Below, one piece after another: positions 30,305-40,764 of a stretch of 64,000 nt of DNA (the stretch's first letter is position 1; every line of letters starts with the position of its first letter). Origin of the DNA: Phoma sp. XZ068. Lineage: Eukaryota > Ascomycota > Dothideomycetes > Pleosporales > Didymellaceae. The stretch covers positions 620,001-684,000 of the forward strand of contig RBKR01000003.1 of assembly GCA_004835665.1 (NCBI GenBank), given 5' to 3'. The position numbers and the translations under genes were made by a program. The notes beneath the pieces are model-generated. The model was not told where the DNA came from and made no database searches. It saw only the letters and a list, made by a program, of their open reading frames with translations.

Positions 30305-33300
30305 ACCTACTAGATCAGCTGGTTGACGGAACCCTACGGAAGGCCAACGCGTCGTATCCTTCGCCGTGAGGTCAGGTTGCAACATGGGCACAGGTCCGAT
30401 AGGTGGATCTACAAAGCATATGGCTGGAGCCAGTCATCTCAATCCCGACTTGGCCGCAATATTGCGGTGCATGGTGGCTGGTAGGCATGTAAAAGCAAAG
30501 CTCTTGCGGCGGCTCCGTACGGTTGTGGTAAGCTGATCATTGCCTGAATGTAGTGTATGGCGGTGGTACACGGCGATCGTCACGATCGGCGATGCGTTAG
30601 ACACATCATTCAGCGATTGCCCCGGATTCGAATCGATTTCGATAGACAAAGGACTATTGATAGTTGTTGGGGCTGCAAGTCGTCGCTGTAGTTGAGGTGC
30701 TTGGCGCGACCGTGCAGTGTTGCTGAAATTGTTATTCTGTGTACAACATCAACAGATCGCGGTACTACATTGAGCAATGAGCAAGGACCGATGCATGCGC
30801 AATTCACTCTTCCTGGTATTGTCTCAGGGCAAAATGCATCAAACCACCGTTTGCGCATTGAGCATGCAAGTGCGCTCGATATGTTCCCTACCGTTCCGTC
30901 ACCGATCCGTCACCGATCAACTCGTCACAAGCAATCATGCAATACTTGATGCTGGCTCGGGATCGCCGTGCTTAGCACTGCCGTGGCGCACCATTCCTTC
31001 CGCTTGCAAGCCACAAAGAGAAGGGCCGCACGGTAGCACCAATGCGCCTTCGCGTACCTGCAGCAGCGTGGCTCGCAAACCTGCCCCAGCATTTTCAACC
31101 TTGATGCAAACTTTATGGCATCGATGACGACTCTTCTATGTATGCTCGACGCGTCCCCGCTAAAGCAATGTCCCAGCTTGCGTTTGCGCGCTGACGCGTT
31201 ATGCGAACGACTCGTTGCACAAGGCCAGCCTCGCAGGCTAGATTTCATGGCTAAGTTTGCTGTGGTTCTCGACCGGGCTTGCTTTTCAAGTCGCCGACAA
31301 AGTGCAGCAATTGAAGGTGTCACGATGCAAGCACAATGCACTACCGGCTGAGGCTCAATTAGAAGGCAGCCCGCAAGCGTTATGACAGCGACATAGCCAC
31401 GAGCTACAGTACACACCCTTTTCCAGCGACCAGTGAGGTTGTCGGCATTCAGCTCCTGACCTGTCAGTAAACGGCCGACGGACCCTCGGCCTTTCCTCGC
31501 TCCTCTCCGCATCTTCCAGTCCGTCGGGACTCTGTCAGGTTCAAGACGACCCTCAGACCTGCGCCGTCGGGTCCCAGATCTGGTATGAGTCGCAACTACT
31601 CTCAATCTGGTCTGTAACGACGACCAACGTCTTCTCCACAGCTATGAAACAGCATTTTTGTGGCAAATTTGAGACCGATCGCGGTGGCGATGGTGTGGCA
31701 GACAATTTTCCCTATCGAGCTTTGACATTCGTGCCCCTGTAGATCGATCCATTTAATTCCCAAACAGGTACAAGTGACAAAGGGTCTCACATTTTTCCGG
31801 CGATGGAAGAAATTTAATTCTACCGAGACGTCTGATGCATGGATGAAGCAAGTAGGAAACTGTTTGCAGCTCATTTGGCGAGCAGCACGGGCCTAAGGAG
31901 ACAAAATTGCGAATGAAAAGCATTTGCGCACAAACGAACGCTCAGCCGAGGTGCTGCCAGATGTGATCCCTGTTGCTCCACGTGGAATGTAGCCTCAGCT
32001 GCACTTGCACCAAACGAAAGATGCGGCGCACCTCTCCGTCTGTCCGGCGCACCTCGTTGGCAACGCGTCCATGGCTGCATCCGCAACTTTCTCCTTTCGG
32101 AGCCGCCGGATTCGCTTTGAAGAGTCCCACGGTTAGAGTTCGTACATGAACCACTTGTGGACACCGGAGGCAGAAGGAACCAGGGTACAGACGCCTTTCT
32201 GCATTTGCAGGCCCACCAGGATTATACGAGGCGCGCAAACAGGGCAGCACCAAGACGAAAATAAGCATGACAGGACCCTTTGGCTGCTCCCTTGCGCACT
32301 CTCAGCCTACTCGCCTGGGACCAGCAGCGCGCTGGACAAATGACACGCGAAACTCACCGCCAGCAGAGTCGTAAGTGGAGCAAGAAAATTCCAGGGGGAC
32401 TGGAAATTGGATGGAAGCATGACAGAAGCACGGGAGAAGGGCGCCGCATGCGCTAGATCTTCCAGCTTCGATGGAGACTGTGGGTGCTAGACACGAGCGA
32501 CGTTGCAAATTGGGTGACAAAATTCGTCAAGCCTGTGTGTGGTCCGTGGCTGTCGCCGTGTCAGAAATTTGGCCCTGACACAAGCCTGAAGCTAGCCTTG
32601 CCTGTTCCTGAATGTCTCGCAAGCAAAACCCTCTTTCACACATGGTCAGAAGCGGCGTTTCGGCGCTCGAAGGCGGCCCTGAGCCTGCAGCTTGAAAAGG
32701 AGGACTACGTTTCAATCATCATGACCGTTCACACTAGCGAACTTACTAAGAATAAGCTGCAAGAACCAGGAAGTGATGTCAGAGCTAGGCATACAATTTG
32801 CGCCGAAGAGTCATCTTCAACCTTGCAGGCAGTGATGCGCTGCGACCTAAACGGCATCCCGCGACGGGGACAATACTGTGACAGGATTGGATCACCACGA
32901 TCTTCAGTGCAGTCACGAGGGCGATGAAACAACAAGCAGCGAAGCACGTCTTCGTGTTTCTTTCTACCCCTGCTCATTACTGACATGGATGAGCGATGTT
33001 TCGGCATGCTTTAGCTCATGCACAAGCCAGGAGCCACCCCTTTCCTGGTCCATCAGCCCAACGCCTGCTTCACCGCTTGGGCCGTGCCACGCGCTGCCTA
33101 GAATAATTACACACATCGTCAAAAGTACGTAGCTGACCGACATTTTCGGGCTGTAGCAATCTGAGCACGCACATAAATACCATTGACCCCCACTGCTCGT
33201 ATCCTTCGTTTCATACAACAACCACACAGCCGGACACCACTCGAGATATATATCTACAGTAGCCCTACACTACCTCCACACTACTACCAGTCACTGTCCA

Positions 33301-33382
33301 GCCTACTCGACCACTACCTCGTCAACGCTCAACCCCTATACCACCAACAACCACTACCCAGTACCAGCTTCGACTGACAGCA
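30305..33382. other. 3-kb gene-poor region, left half
   Basis: No convincing gene. Frames of up to 226 codons on the minus strand (30925-31605) are Arg/Cys-rich shadows without domain, signal peptide or splice structure. GC content by eye is near that of the genic parts, so this is not an AT-rich repeat block. The right end contains the presumed promoter of the small ORF at 33383. Confidence 0.4.
33172..33179 (+). promoter_or_regulatory. TATA-like element before the 34-codon ORF
   Basis: CATAAATA lies about 205 bases before the ATG at 33383. A pyrimidine- and CAAC-rich leader of the kind common in fungal 5' UTRs follows it. Suggestive only. Confidence 0.3.
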
Positions 33383-33487
33383 ATGGCCGCTACCATCTAC
33401 GACGAGTCCAACATGGCAAACAACAACCTTCCCCCTTGCCCGGGACCACCACCAACACGCCCTCTGCCTCCGGTTCCTTCCAAATAA
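33383..33487 (+). CDS. Candidate 34-aa microprotein with SH3-ligand tail
   Basis: An ATG in good context (cagcaATGG) opens a 34-codon frame. It starts MAATIYDESNMANNNLPPC and ends in a proline-rich tail containing RPLPPVPSK. RPLPPVP fits the class I SH3-binding consensus (R-x-L-P-P-x-P) exactly. The frame follows a leader of about 200 bases made of CAACAAC and CTAC tracts, typical of fungal 5' UTRs, with a TATA-like element in front. Alternatives are an upstream ORF in a longer leader, or exon 1 of a spliced gene whose other exons I cannot find. Expression is unproven. Confidence 0.4.
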   Translation: MAATIYDESNMANNNLPPCPGPPPTRPLPPVPSK

Positions 33488-36400
33488 AGTCACAACCGGT
33501 CTATCCGCACGTTTGTCCTTCCGGCTCGCAATTGGCTCTGGCACTCTCCATCGATATCCTCTCAACCATTACCCGACTATCATCCCACGTCACCTTAACC
33601 CACGACCCACTCGACCCGAAACGCACACTGCCGTCTGGCGTGCCGCCGTCATGCAAAGCATCTGCAGGATCTAACACGATCTGATGCTCGACACGCCTCA
33701 TGCATCACACCCCGGTCAAACTACCAACACGCCACGCCCTTTTTAGCGTCTTCATCGGGTATCGACCTTGCTGCCTTGCAAACGAGCCTCGTGTTCCGCA
33801 AACCTTCTCGTGGCATTTGACTTCAACGACCACTCATCGCACGCATCATTTAGCGCATCATCTCTATGACTCAACGTCTCAACGTCAGGTCACGACCTTT
33901 CATGCTTTCTCCACACACGCTGGCTCGGGTGAAAGGAACTCTTAGCATCCTGTTCTTTTCTCTTTAGACGCCTGCTTTCGCTTAGAGGCACACCACGCCC
34001 TTGTAATATCGAGCACTTCCTTGTTTTCTACACTGCATCAGTTGGCGCATTTGGGAGCCACATGATTGTGCGCTATTGCATCTTATAGACGGAACCATTT
34101 GGGAGTTAATGTTTTGGCGGCTTCATTGCCTAGGAGGATATACCTATACCCAATTTGTCTTACAGCACTAATTACTTGATCGAAGATCACTTCACACTCA
34201 ACAACAAAAATCTTGCTTCAATCTTGCTCAATGTGAAACTCGCTCACGGTCGATGGTATCACCACTTGACGAACACGAACGTCCTTGACGTGATTAGTAT
34301 TAACAAGCGTCTTGGGTTGGTCCTTGTGCCTGCAGCTTTACCCGGCCCCCAGCCGAGGCCACGTTCCCTGCCGCGTCGCTACACCCTCTTCGCTGCAACC
34401 CAGGGAAAACGTGGCTGCAATGGTGGTGTACTCAGCCCCGATAGCATTGGCCTGGCGTGATGCTGTGCCTGATACTGTGCCTGGTGCCGTGCCTTCGAAC
34501 CGTTCGCAAGGCTGCTGCGTGACGTTATGCTTACAGCGCTACATGACCCAACACGAAAGTGTATCAAGATCCCTACAAGTAGCTTCACCGTTCAATCTCG
34601 CGTATTGCTATAGTCCTCACATGTGCGGCCGGACGCTCCGCGTGACTGCCTCTTCGCAGGGCAGAAAGAGGAAGCGCCCCACTGCGCCGGCCCGCTGCCT
34701 GCAGTTGCAGCAACGATTGTGGCCTCACCTCCAGGTTCACAATCCCACATTCCAAGGAAACGCGCAATTCATTGAGCTCGTCTCACATCATGCCAGGATG
34801 GTATCAAATATCTACAGGCTTGTGGTTCGGCTACCATTGCTCCTCATTATGATACATTGCAGGGGATTGCTAACGCATACAGCTGTCGCTGCACTCCACA
34901 GTAGCACGACGGATCAGCAACCAACCTTAATGTTGACCGCTCGAAGCCATCCACTTCTGCACGCCGTCAAAACTGCGGTGCGGGGTGGTACCAGATTTAC
35001 CGCTCAATGGAGGCGCAGCCCTGGAGGGCCTTAGCAAGCGGTCTATCGAAACCATATCGCGAGTAATTATAGTCGACACTTTGCGAGCGCGTTTGGCGCT
35101 TGCTGACCACATTACAGCCCCTCAGTTCTCTCCGCGGTTCCGCATCGATTACGACATTTGTCTTGTCGGTGCTCAGCTGCCATGTCGATGGAGTTCGCTT
35201 TCGGGTTCCCAAGCCGACCCATTGTCGCACAATCATCCCCCGGCCATTGTAACTTGGCGACAAAGTTTGGAGCAGATGCAGACGTCGCCTGATTAGCAGG
35301 GGAAACATATCACCACCTGTCCCTGCCGAAGTACACAATCGATACATTGGCGATGCAGGTGCGCGCTTTCCAAGGAGGGATTCATGACACCTGCTCCATC
35401 GGCCGACGATTACACGAGGCTGCATAAGTTATAGGCAACCTTCTCTCTCCAAGCAAGGATGTTCTCATAACATTGGCTTACTCATCGAACCTGTTTCTTG
35501 TCGCTCGCTGTAGAAGGATTTCGGCGCAATAACTCCTCTTGTCAGACGTTTAATCATCCTGAAGTGAGATAGGAACCCCACGGCAAGATGGCATGATGCG
35601 CTGCTTGCGCGATTGTGGATGCTGCCGTAACCTGTGCACGAATCCTGCAATCATCGATCAGGCACATCATAAATCACATGCGCATGCACCGTTTCTGCAT
35701 CGTCCTGCAACGTCCTGCAACGTTCTGCAGCGTCCTGCAAGGCCCCCATCTTATCCTTGCCAGCAGATCTGCGTGGCATGCTGTACTTCCGCAAATCAGG
35801 TTTGCTGGGCGGTTACACGGAGAGGGGAAATGCTTCGCACCGGTGGACGGCGCTCTGAGCTTTGAACGTTCACAAATCGTCGTCAACAAGTAATCAGACA
35901 TTTGGTTATACCTCGCTATGTGCCAATGATTGATCTGCGCGACACCCAAATCACAGACACGGACGACGTTGCGACAAGCAGATCGCCTCTGCCGTCAATG
36001 TACCAGGTTCTCGGAACCCGCTTGCTCGACAGTAGATTGCCGGATTAGGATGCCTTTTACCGCTTGCTTCTCATTGAACAAACAACTTGCAATGCACCAC
36101 AGCGTCCAGAACAGTCCTTTCAAGCGTTGCAGATGCATTAGAATTGGCAGCTGCATCATGCGGTTGAGGCCCATATCTGACCCGCTCGCTGACCACCTCA
36201 GGGCTTCTCCTGTCGATCAACATGCGCCTCGTATCAGCAATGTGGCGCACCGCTAACGTCTTCCTCCGCTCCCAGTCAGCGCCTGGTCGCCTTGCACATC
36301 AGCATTCCTACAAGAATGAGTTTCAGAATGCCGCTCGCAATCGGCTCTAACACCGCGCGGCTGTAACCAATTTGCGTGTCATCATCTCCCTTCCCCATAT

Positions 36401-37373
36401 ATTCTTATTATCTGACGTTCGACCGTTTGATCACCCGCTCGCAATCCTTCGACGCGACGTGCATGCTATCAGGCTACGAATTTTGTACAAGGGTAAGGAC
36501 AGAGGAAACCCGCTCAAAGCGGTCAAGAACGACTCGTGTCGAAGCGCCATGCGTGTCACGACGTCCATAAGGCGCCAACCCCGCGCGAGCCGCTGCTCAC
36601 ATAATACCCAGAGCTAAGAGTTAAGAGGTTCGAGCCGTAAGATGCAAGGCTATGTGTTCGGTGATGCGGGTCGATGGCGTGTTATCGCCAGGAAGTGTTG
36701 TACCTTGAAACACGAACTCGAGGATGGGCTTTTCGTCGTATGGAGTCAACACGGCCTGTGCTGACCTATCACTTGGACGGCTGTTACACCTCTAGCTCGC
36801 CATCCTCACGAATAGCCGAGCCCTTCCGCAACCCTTTCACATTAATTTGGAGTGGACCTCTGACTCTTTATCCGGATAAGGGCTTTCTGAATCTCGGTGA
36901 CCTATGAGAGTGGCTGCAGTCGCTTATACATGGAGCGAGGCGCTGCAAGTGAGGCCACAATGTGCGATACCATTGACGGCTTTGGCGCCCGCAGTATGTT
37001 TAACGTACAACCTCACGGCTTATCGACCGCATTGTGTGCATGGACGCGCGGCTTTATGCTTCCGAACGTAGTTGAACCGCCCTCTTTCAAGACATATACC
37101 CATGGCAAGCAGTAATGGTCTGGACCTAATATAACAGTCGCATAAAGATACTCAGAGAAGTAAAGCACTGATAAAGGTCATGTATATACAAACCTAATAC
37201 ATATATGCACGGACGAACGGCTCGATCATGCAATGATGATCAAACCTATAGGCTTAAGCATTCTGTGACAAGGGGAAAGGTTCCACAACGATCACGCAGC
37301 CAAGGCACACGAGTACACAGCAGTCGGCAGTCAAGGTGCATGTCCTCCTTGTCCATTTTGAAGCTCGGCTTCT
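33488..37373. other. Gene-poor region, right half
   Basis: Nearly 4 kb without a supported gene. The first ~700 bases are T/C-rich and could be an untranslated part of a transcript covering 33383. A frame of 240 codons at 34312-35034 lacks any recognisable structure. A 4 x 10-bp tandem repeat lies at 35701-35740. Confidence 0.4.
35701..35740 (+). repeat. Four tandem copies of a 10-bp unit CGTCCTGCAA
   Basis: The unit CGTCCTGCAA occurs as copies 1, 2 and 4, with copy 3 changed at two positions (CGTTCTGCAG). It is a simple minisatellite in non-coding DNA. Confidence 0.85.
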
Positions 37374-38726
37374 CTACGTACTGTAGTACTTGAGCAACGA
37401 TGCAAGATCCCTGCTCTTCCCTGTCTGCAGCAACAATGCCAACGCGCCGTTGCCTAGGTACAGTGGGCATTTGATGGCTTGCGCCTCATCTAACGCTTTG
37501 TGCAGCTTCTCAGCGTAGGTATCAAGGACCTTGCCATTGCCATCTGACTGGCCTTCCAGAATGGGCAACATCTTAGGTCCGAACTCCTCGAATTGCTTGC
37601 TACCTCCTGCAGCATCTTTTGCCAGCTCATAAATCTGAGGAAGAGGGATGTTGACATGCTTCGCGAGAGACAGGGCTTCTGCTGCAGCAACAAGGTGGAT
37701 ACCTTTCAGGAGGTCTTTGACAAGAGTGAGTTTCTGCTGCTTCTCCTTGGCTGACAGGGAGCTTTGGATGCTCGAAACTGGGTCAGAGGTCCAGAGCCGC
37801 ACGATGCCGGCATCGTCGTTGGCGCCCCAACCGCGGTCGAGTGCTGCAAAGTAGACTTGTTCTGCAATTGAGCAGAGGGGAGTGGGGAATTGGAGTTGGC
37901 GCGCCATAAGTGTGATGATGCTCTGTGGTAGCTGTCAGTACTGACGAGAAGCTTAGGAAGAACAATTGCAACTTACTGTGTCTTTCAGGATGATGGTGAC
38001 CGCACTGGCACCCGGGAAGTAGTCCTCCTTCAACGTCCTCTGAGTCCTGTTCTCAAACATCCAACTCCACGCGTCGCTTCCAATAACGGCCTCACTCACA
38101 TCCTTTCCATTCAAACCCAACCTCGCACCAAACCCATAAGCCTCACTCACAGCCAGAATCTGAATTGCCGCAAGTACTTGGTGCACCATCTTCATATTAC
38201 TCCCCTGGCCAATCCCACCTTCAACAATGAATAGCTTAGAAGGCGCACTCATCTCCGCAAGAAGCCATTTTCCCTTCTCAAATGCCGCGTCCGATGCACC
38301 CGCCATAATCGACAGCGTACCATCAGCAGCCCGCCCCGCGCCACCAGAAACCGGCGCATCGATGAAGAAGATATCACCTCGGCCGATGTCCTTGAGCTCC
38401 TTCTCGACGCTCTGCGCATAGCTACTCGGCACCGTCGACGTCAGCAAGAGCGTCGCACCCTTGGGCAGCGCCTTCACAATACCATCGTCAGAGAAGAGAG
38501 CGGGCTGGGCTTGCAGCGCCGAAGCGACCATGACGATGTAGAAGGGCTTGTCTTTTGCTGACTCGGCGAGTGAGGTTGATGGAATGCCACCTGCTTTTTG
38601 GAACTTCTCAAGAGAGGGAGGGTAAACGTCGAAGCCGGTCACTGCATAGCCTTGCTTGACGAGGTTGGTGGCCATTCCTAGGCCCATGGCTCCGAGGCCG
38701 CAGAATCCAATTGCTGGTTTGGACAT
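37374..38726 (-). CDS. 6-phosphogluconate-dehydrogenase-family oxidoreductase, L-threonate/3-hydroxyacid dehydrogenase-like (2 exons, 432 aa)
   Basis: NAD(P)-dependent beta-hydroxyacid dehydrogenase. Exons are 38726-37977 and 37922-37374. The Rossmann start is clear (IGFCGLGAMGLGMATNLVKQ, GxGxxG), followed by the substrate segment FIDAPVSGGAGRAADGTLSI and the catalytic-helix region GQGSNMKMVHQVL with Lys. The first all-helical domain follows (AIGSDAW-type SDAWSWMFENR). The protein then has about 120 more residues that look like a second helical domain (LLKGIHLVAAAEALSLAKHV ... AAGGSKQFEEFGPKML). Single-domain relatives are ~290-300 aa, so this is an extended form. It resembles the LtnD-like modules seen in fungal four-carbon sugar-acid enzymes; the exact substrate is not decided. 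Confidence 0.85.
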
Positions 38727-39467
38727 TGTGAGTGATGCTGGCTGTGTAACAAACTTATGGTAAGGTTGTTGATGATGTAGGTTGACTAGATCGGTGATCC
38801 TGTCTGGTCTCCAGGTAGGTTATATGATATCCTGCTTGTCTAAACTTCGAAGGAAGTATGCACAGTCGCGTGGTGTGTTTTAATGAAGTTGAGGACGCAA
38901 CGTTGTGAGTGCAACGCCATAACGAGCTTTATCCACATTCCTCCCCCACACGCTCCGACCCAACAATGACTAGGTTGAGGCCAGAGCCTTTCTGGCAAAA
39001 GTGGTTCTCTCGGCTTTGGATGCATGATACCATTCGCCTGAGCACCCCGCACTACGGCGGATGTGGATGGCGGGGTAGTTTCGCCGGCAAATGTCACGCT
39101 TGTCGGCCTTTGACCGATCGAGAACTCGTCGAGAAAGCCGGAGCGTTCGGCACACTCACCGAGAAATGCAGTCGGGGCCGCAGGGAGATTCTGCATGGAT
39201 TGAAGAAAGTACCTCGAAATGTTGCAAAAAGACAAAACTCACAACCACCCTCAGAGACACAAGATGTCTTCAACATGGGGCGCTTATAAAGTTGACAGCG
39301 TACTAGGCAGTCAGTAAACGGAATTTAAGTGCACAGCAATTTGACTTTGGATCTCAAGAAGCAGCCTAGGACTTGTGCTGGACCGACGTTTAGCAAATGC
39401 ATTGCATTGGCCATAAACCGCTAATATGCTATGTGGACCACAATACGAAACCATTCAGGCATTAGGG
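38727..39467. other. Dehydrogenase promoter region
   Basis: 740 bases between two minus-strand genes. Short frames on both strands lack structure. Confidence 0.35.
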
Positions 39468-40517
39468 TTAGTCCATCCTCGACTTAAGGAAAGAGAAGAG
39501 GCCCTCCATTCCCTCCTTCGCGCTTGGAGCCTGATCCGGTGGGAAAGCGATGAATCCATGCGTCGCACCAGGAAACACCCTCACGACAGCCTCCCCGCCT
39601 GCCATTTGCCACTTCGCAGACATAAATATGGTATCGTCAAGCAAAAAGTCTCCCGTCCCAACAATAAACAGCGCTGAAGGAAGCCGGCTGCTGATACCAT
39701 CTTCCTTTCTGAACTTTTCCAGGTCCGCGTATAGGGGTGAGATATTGGGATTCTTCCAAGCGTCGCCTACTACACCAGGCTGATAGAGATTCACGAGCTC
39801 TAGTTCTGGTTCAACACCCTCGCCCCTCGTTGCCAAGCGGTGATGAATTTGTGACGGTGTCGCACCTAAATCGTAGCATCCAAAGAGTAGAATGAGGCCT
39901 CCTGATAATCTGAAGTTTCGAATTTCTGCTTTCGTGTGGGAGAGGAGATGAAAAGCAGTGAGGACGCTGAGATGTGCTCCAGCGCTCTCACCACCTATAA
40001 AAGCGAGGTCAAGGCCAAACCGGTCCCGCGCATTGTAGATCAACCATTCCGCAGCATCGAAGCAATCCTCGTCGCTTGCAGGAGCTGGATGTTCAGGGGC
40101 AAGCCGATAACCGACACTGACGATGACTAGTCCAGCTGTATCGGCGATACTTTGGAGCCATCCGTCTTGATCACCAGGACTTCCCATCGACCAGCCTCCG
40201 CCGTGAATGTGCATGAAGACACCCTTCGGAGAGACTGAGTTTTGAGGCTTCAACAAGCGGCAAGGTATGTCACGCCCTGGCTCACGCGAAGGCAACGAGA
40301 TGTCGCTCGCACAATCAAGGCGCACCACTTTGACTGGGAACTCGCCATTCTCCCACATCTCTCTATACTTGCTCACTCCGACATCCTGCCATTTAGGGAT
40401 GGAGACCATAGCAGCTTTGATATCATTGTCGAAATTAGAGCTTGATGGAGGTTTGGCAACGGGTGCGAACAGCGTAGCTGGGACGATAAAGTCTGACGGC
40501 ACAGAAATTGGAGACAT
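39468..40517 (-). CDS. Alpha/beta hydrolase of the HSL/AB-hydrolase-3 type (349 aa)
   Basis: Carboxyl-ester hydrolase of the hormone-sensitive-lipase group. The oxyanion motif HIHGGGWSMG and the nucleophile elbow FIGGESAGAHLS are both present. The Asp (GTGDFLLDD) and His (GATHGFIAF) complete the triad in normal order. Length is typical for the group (320-350 aa). There is no signal peptide, so it probably acts inside the cell. Single exon. It is divergent from the Zn2Cys6 regulator, with 247 bases between the starts, which suggests co-regulation. The real substrate is unknown. Confidence 0.9.
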   Translation of the reverse strand: MSPISVPSDFIVPATLFAPVAKPPSSSNFDNDIKAAMVSIPKWQDVGVSKYREMWENGEFPVKVVRLDCASDISLPSREPGRDIPCRLLKPQNSVSPKGVFMHIHGGGWSMGSPGDQDGWLQSIADTAGLVIVSVGYRLAPEHPAPASDEDCFDAAEWLIYNARDRFGLDLAFIGGESAGAHLSVLTAFHLLSHTKAEIRNFRLSGGLILLFGCYDLGATPSQIHHRLATRGEGVEPELELVNLYQPGVVGDAWKNPNISPLYADLEKFRKEDGISSRLPSALFIVGTGDFLLDDTIFMSAKWQMAGGEAVVRVFPGATHGFIAFPPDQAPSAKEGMEGLFSFLKSRMD

Positions 40518-40764
40518 CAGGTATGGTGTAACGAAGGTGAAAACCGTGAGGGAAAGTTGAATGCCTAAATTTACATGGGCTGTTCGCGCTACTTATTACT
40601 TCTCGCGTTCTACATGGTGATGAGGATTAACGGATACTAGAGATTGACGCTATCACAAAAGTCTCGGCCGTCTCGGGCGCCGTTTCGGGGGTCCCGGCCG
40701 CCACATCCCTCGCCGCCCATTCCGCTGCCCTGTCACCTACCCTACCCATTGGGTTTGTTAAAGG

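Noticed and set aside
30925..31605. 226-codon minus-strand frame
   Set aside because: Arg/Cys-rich random-looking translation without motifs, and open frames overlap on the other strand; typical of GC-rich non-coding DNA.
34312..35034. 240-codon plus-strand frame
   Set aside because: No recognisable structure, and its start lies in a T/C-rich tract that looks untranslated.
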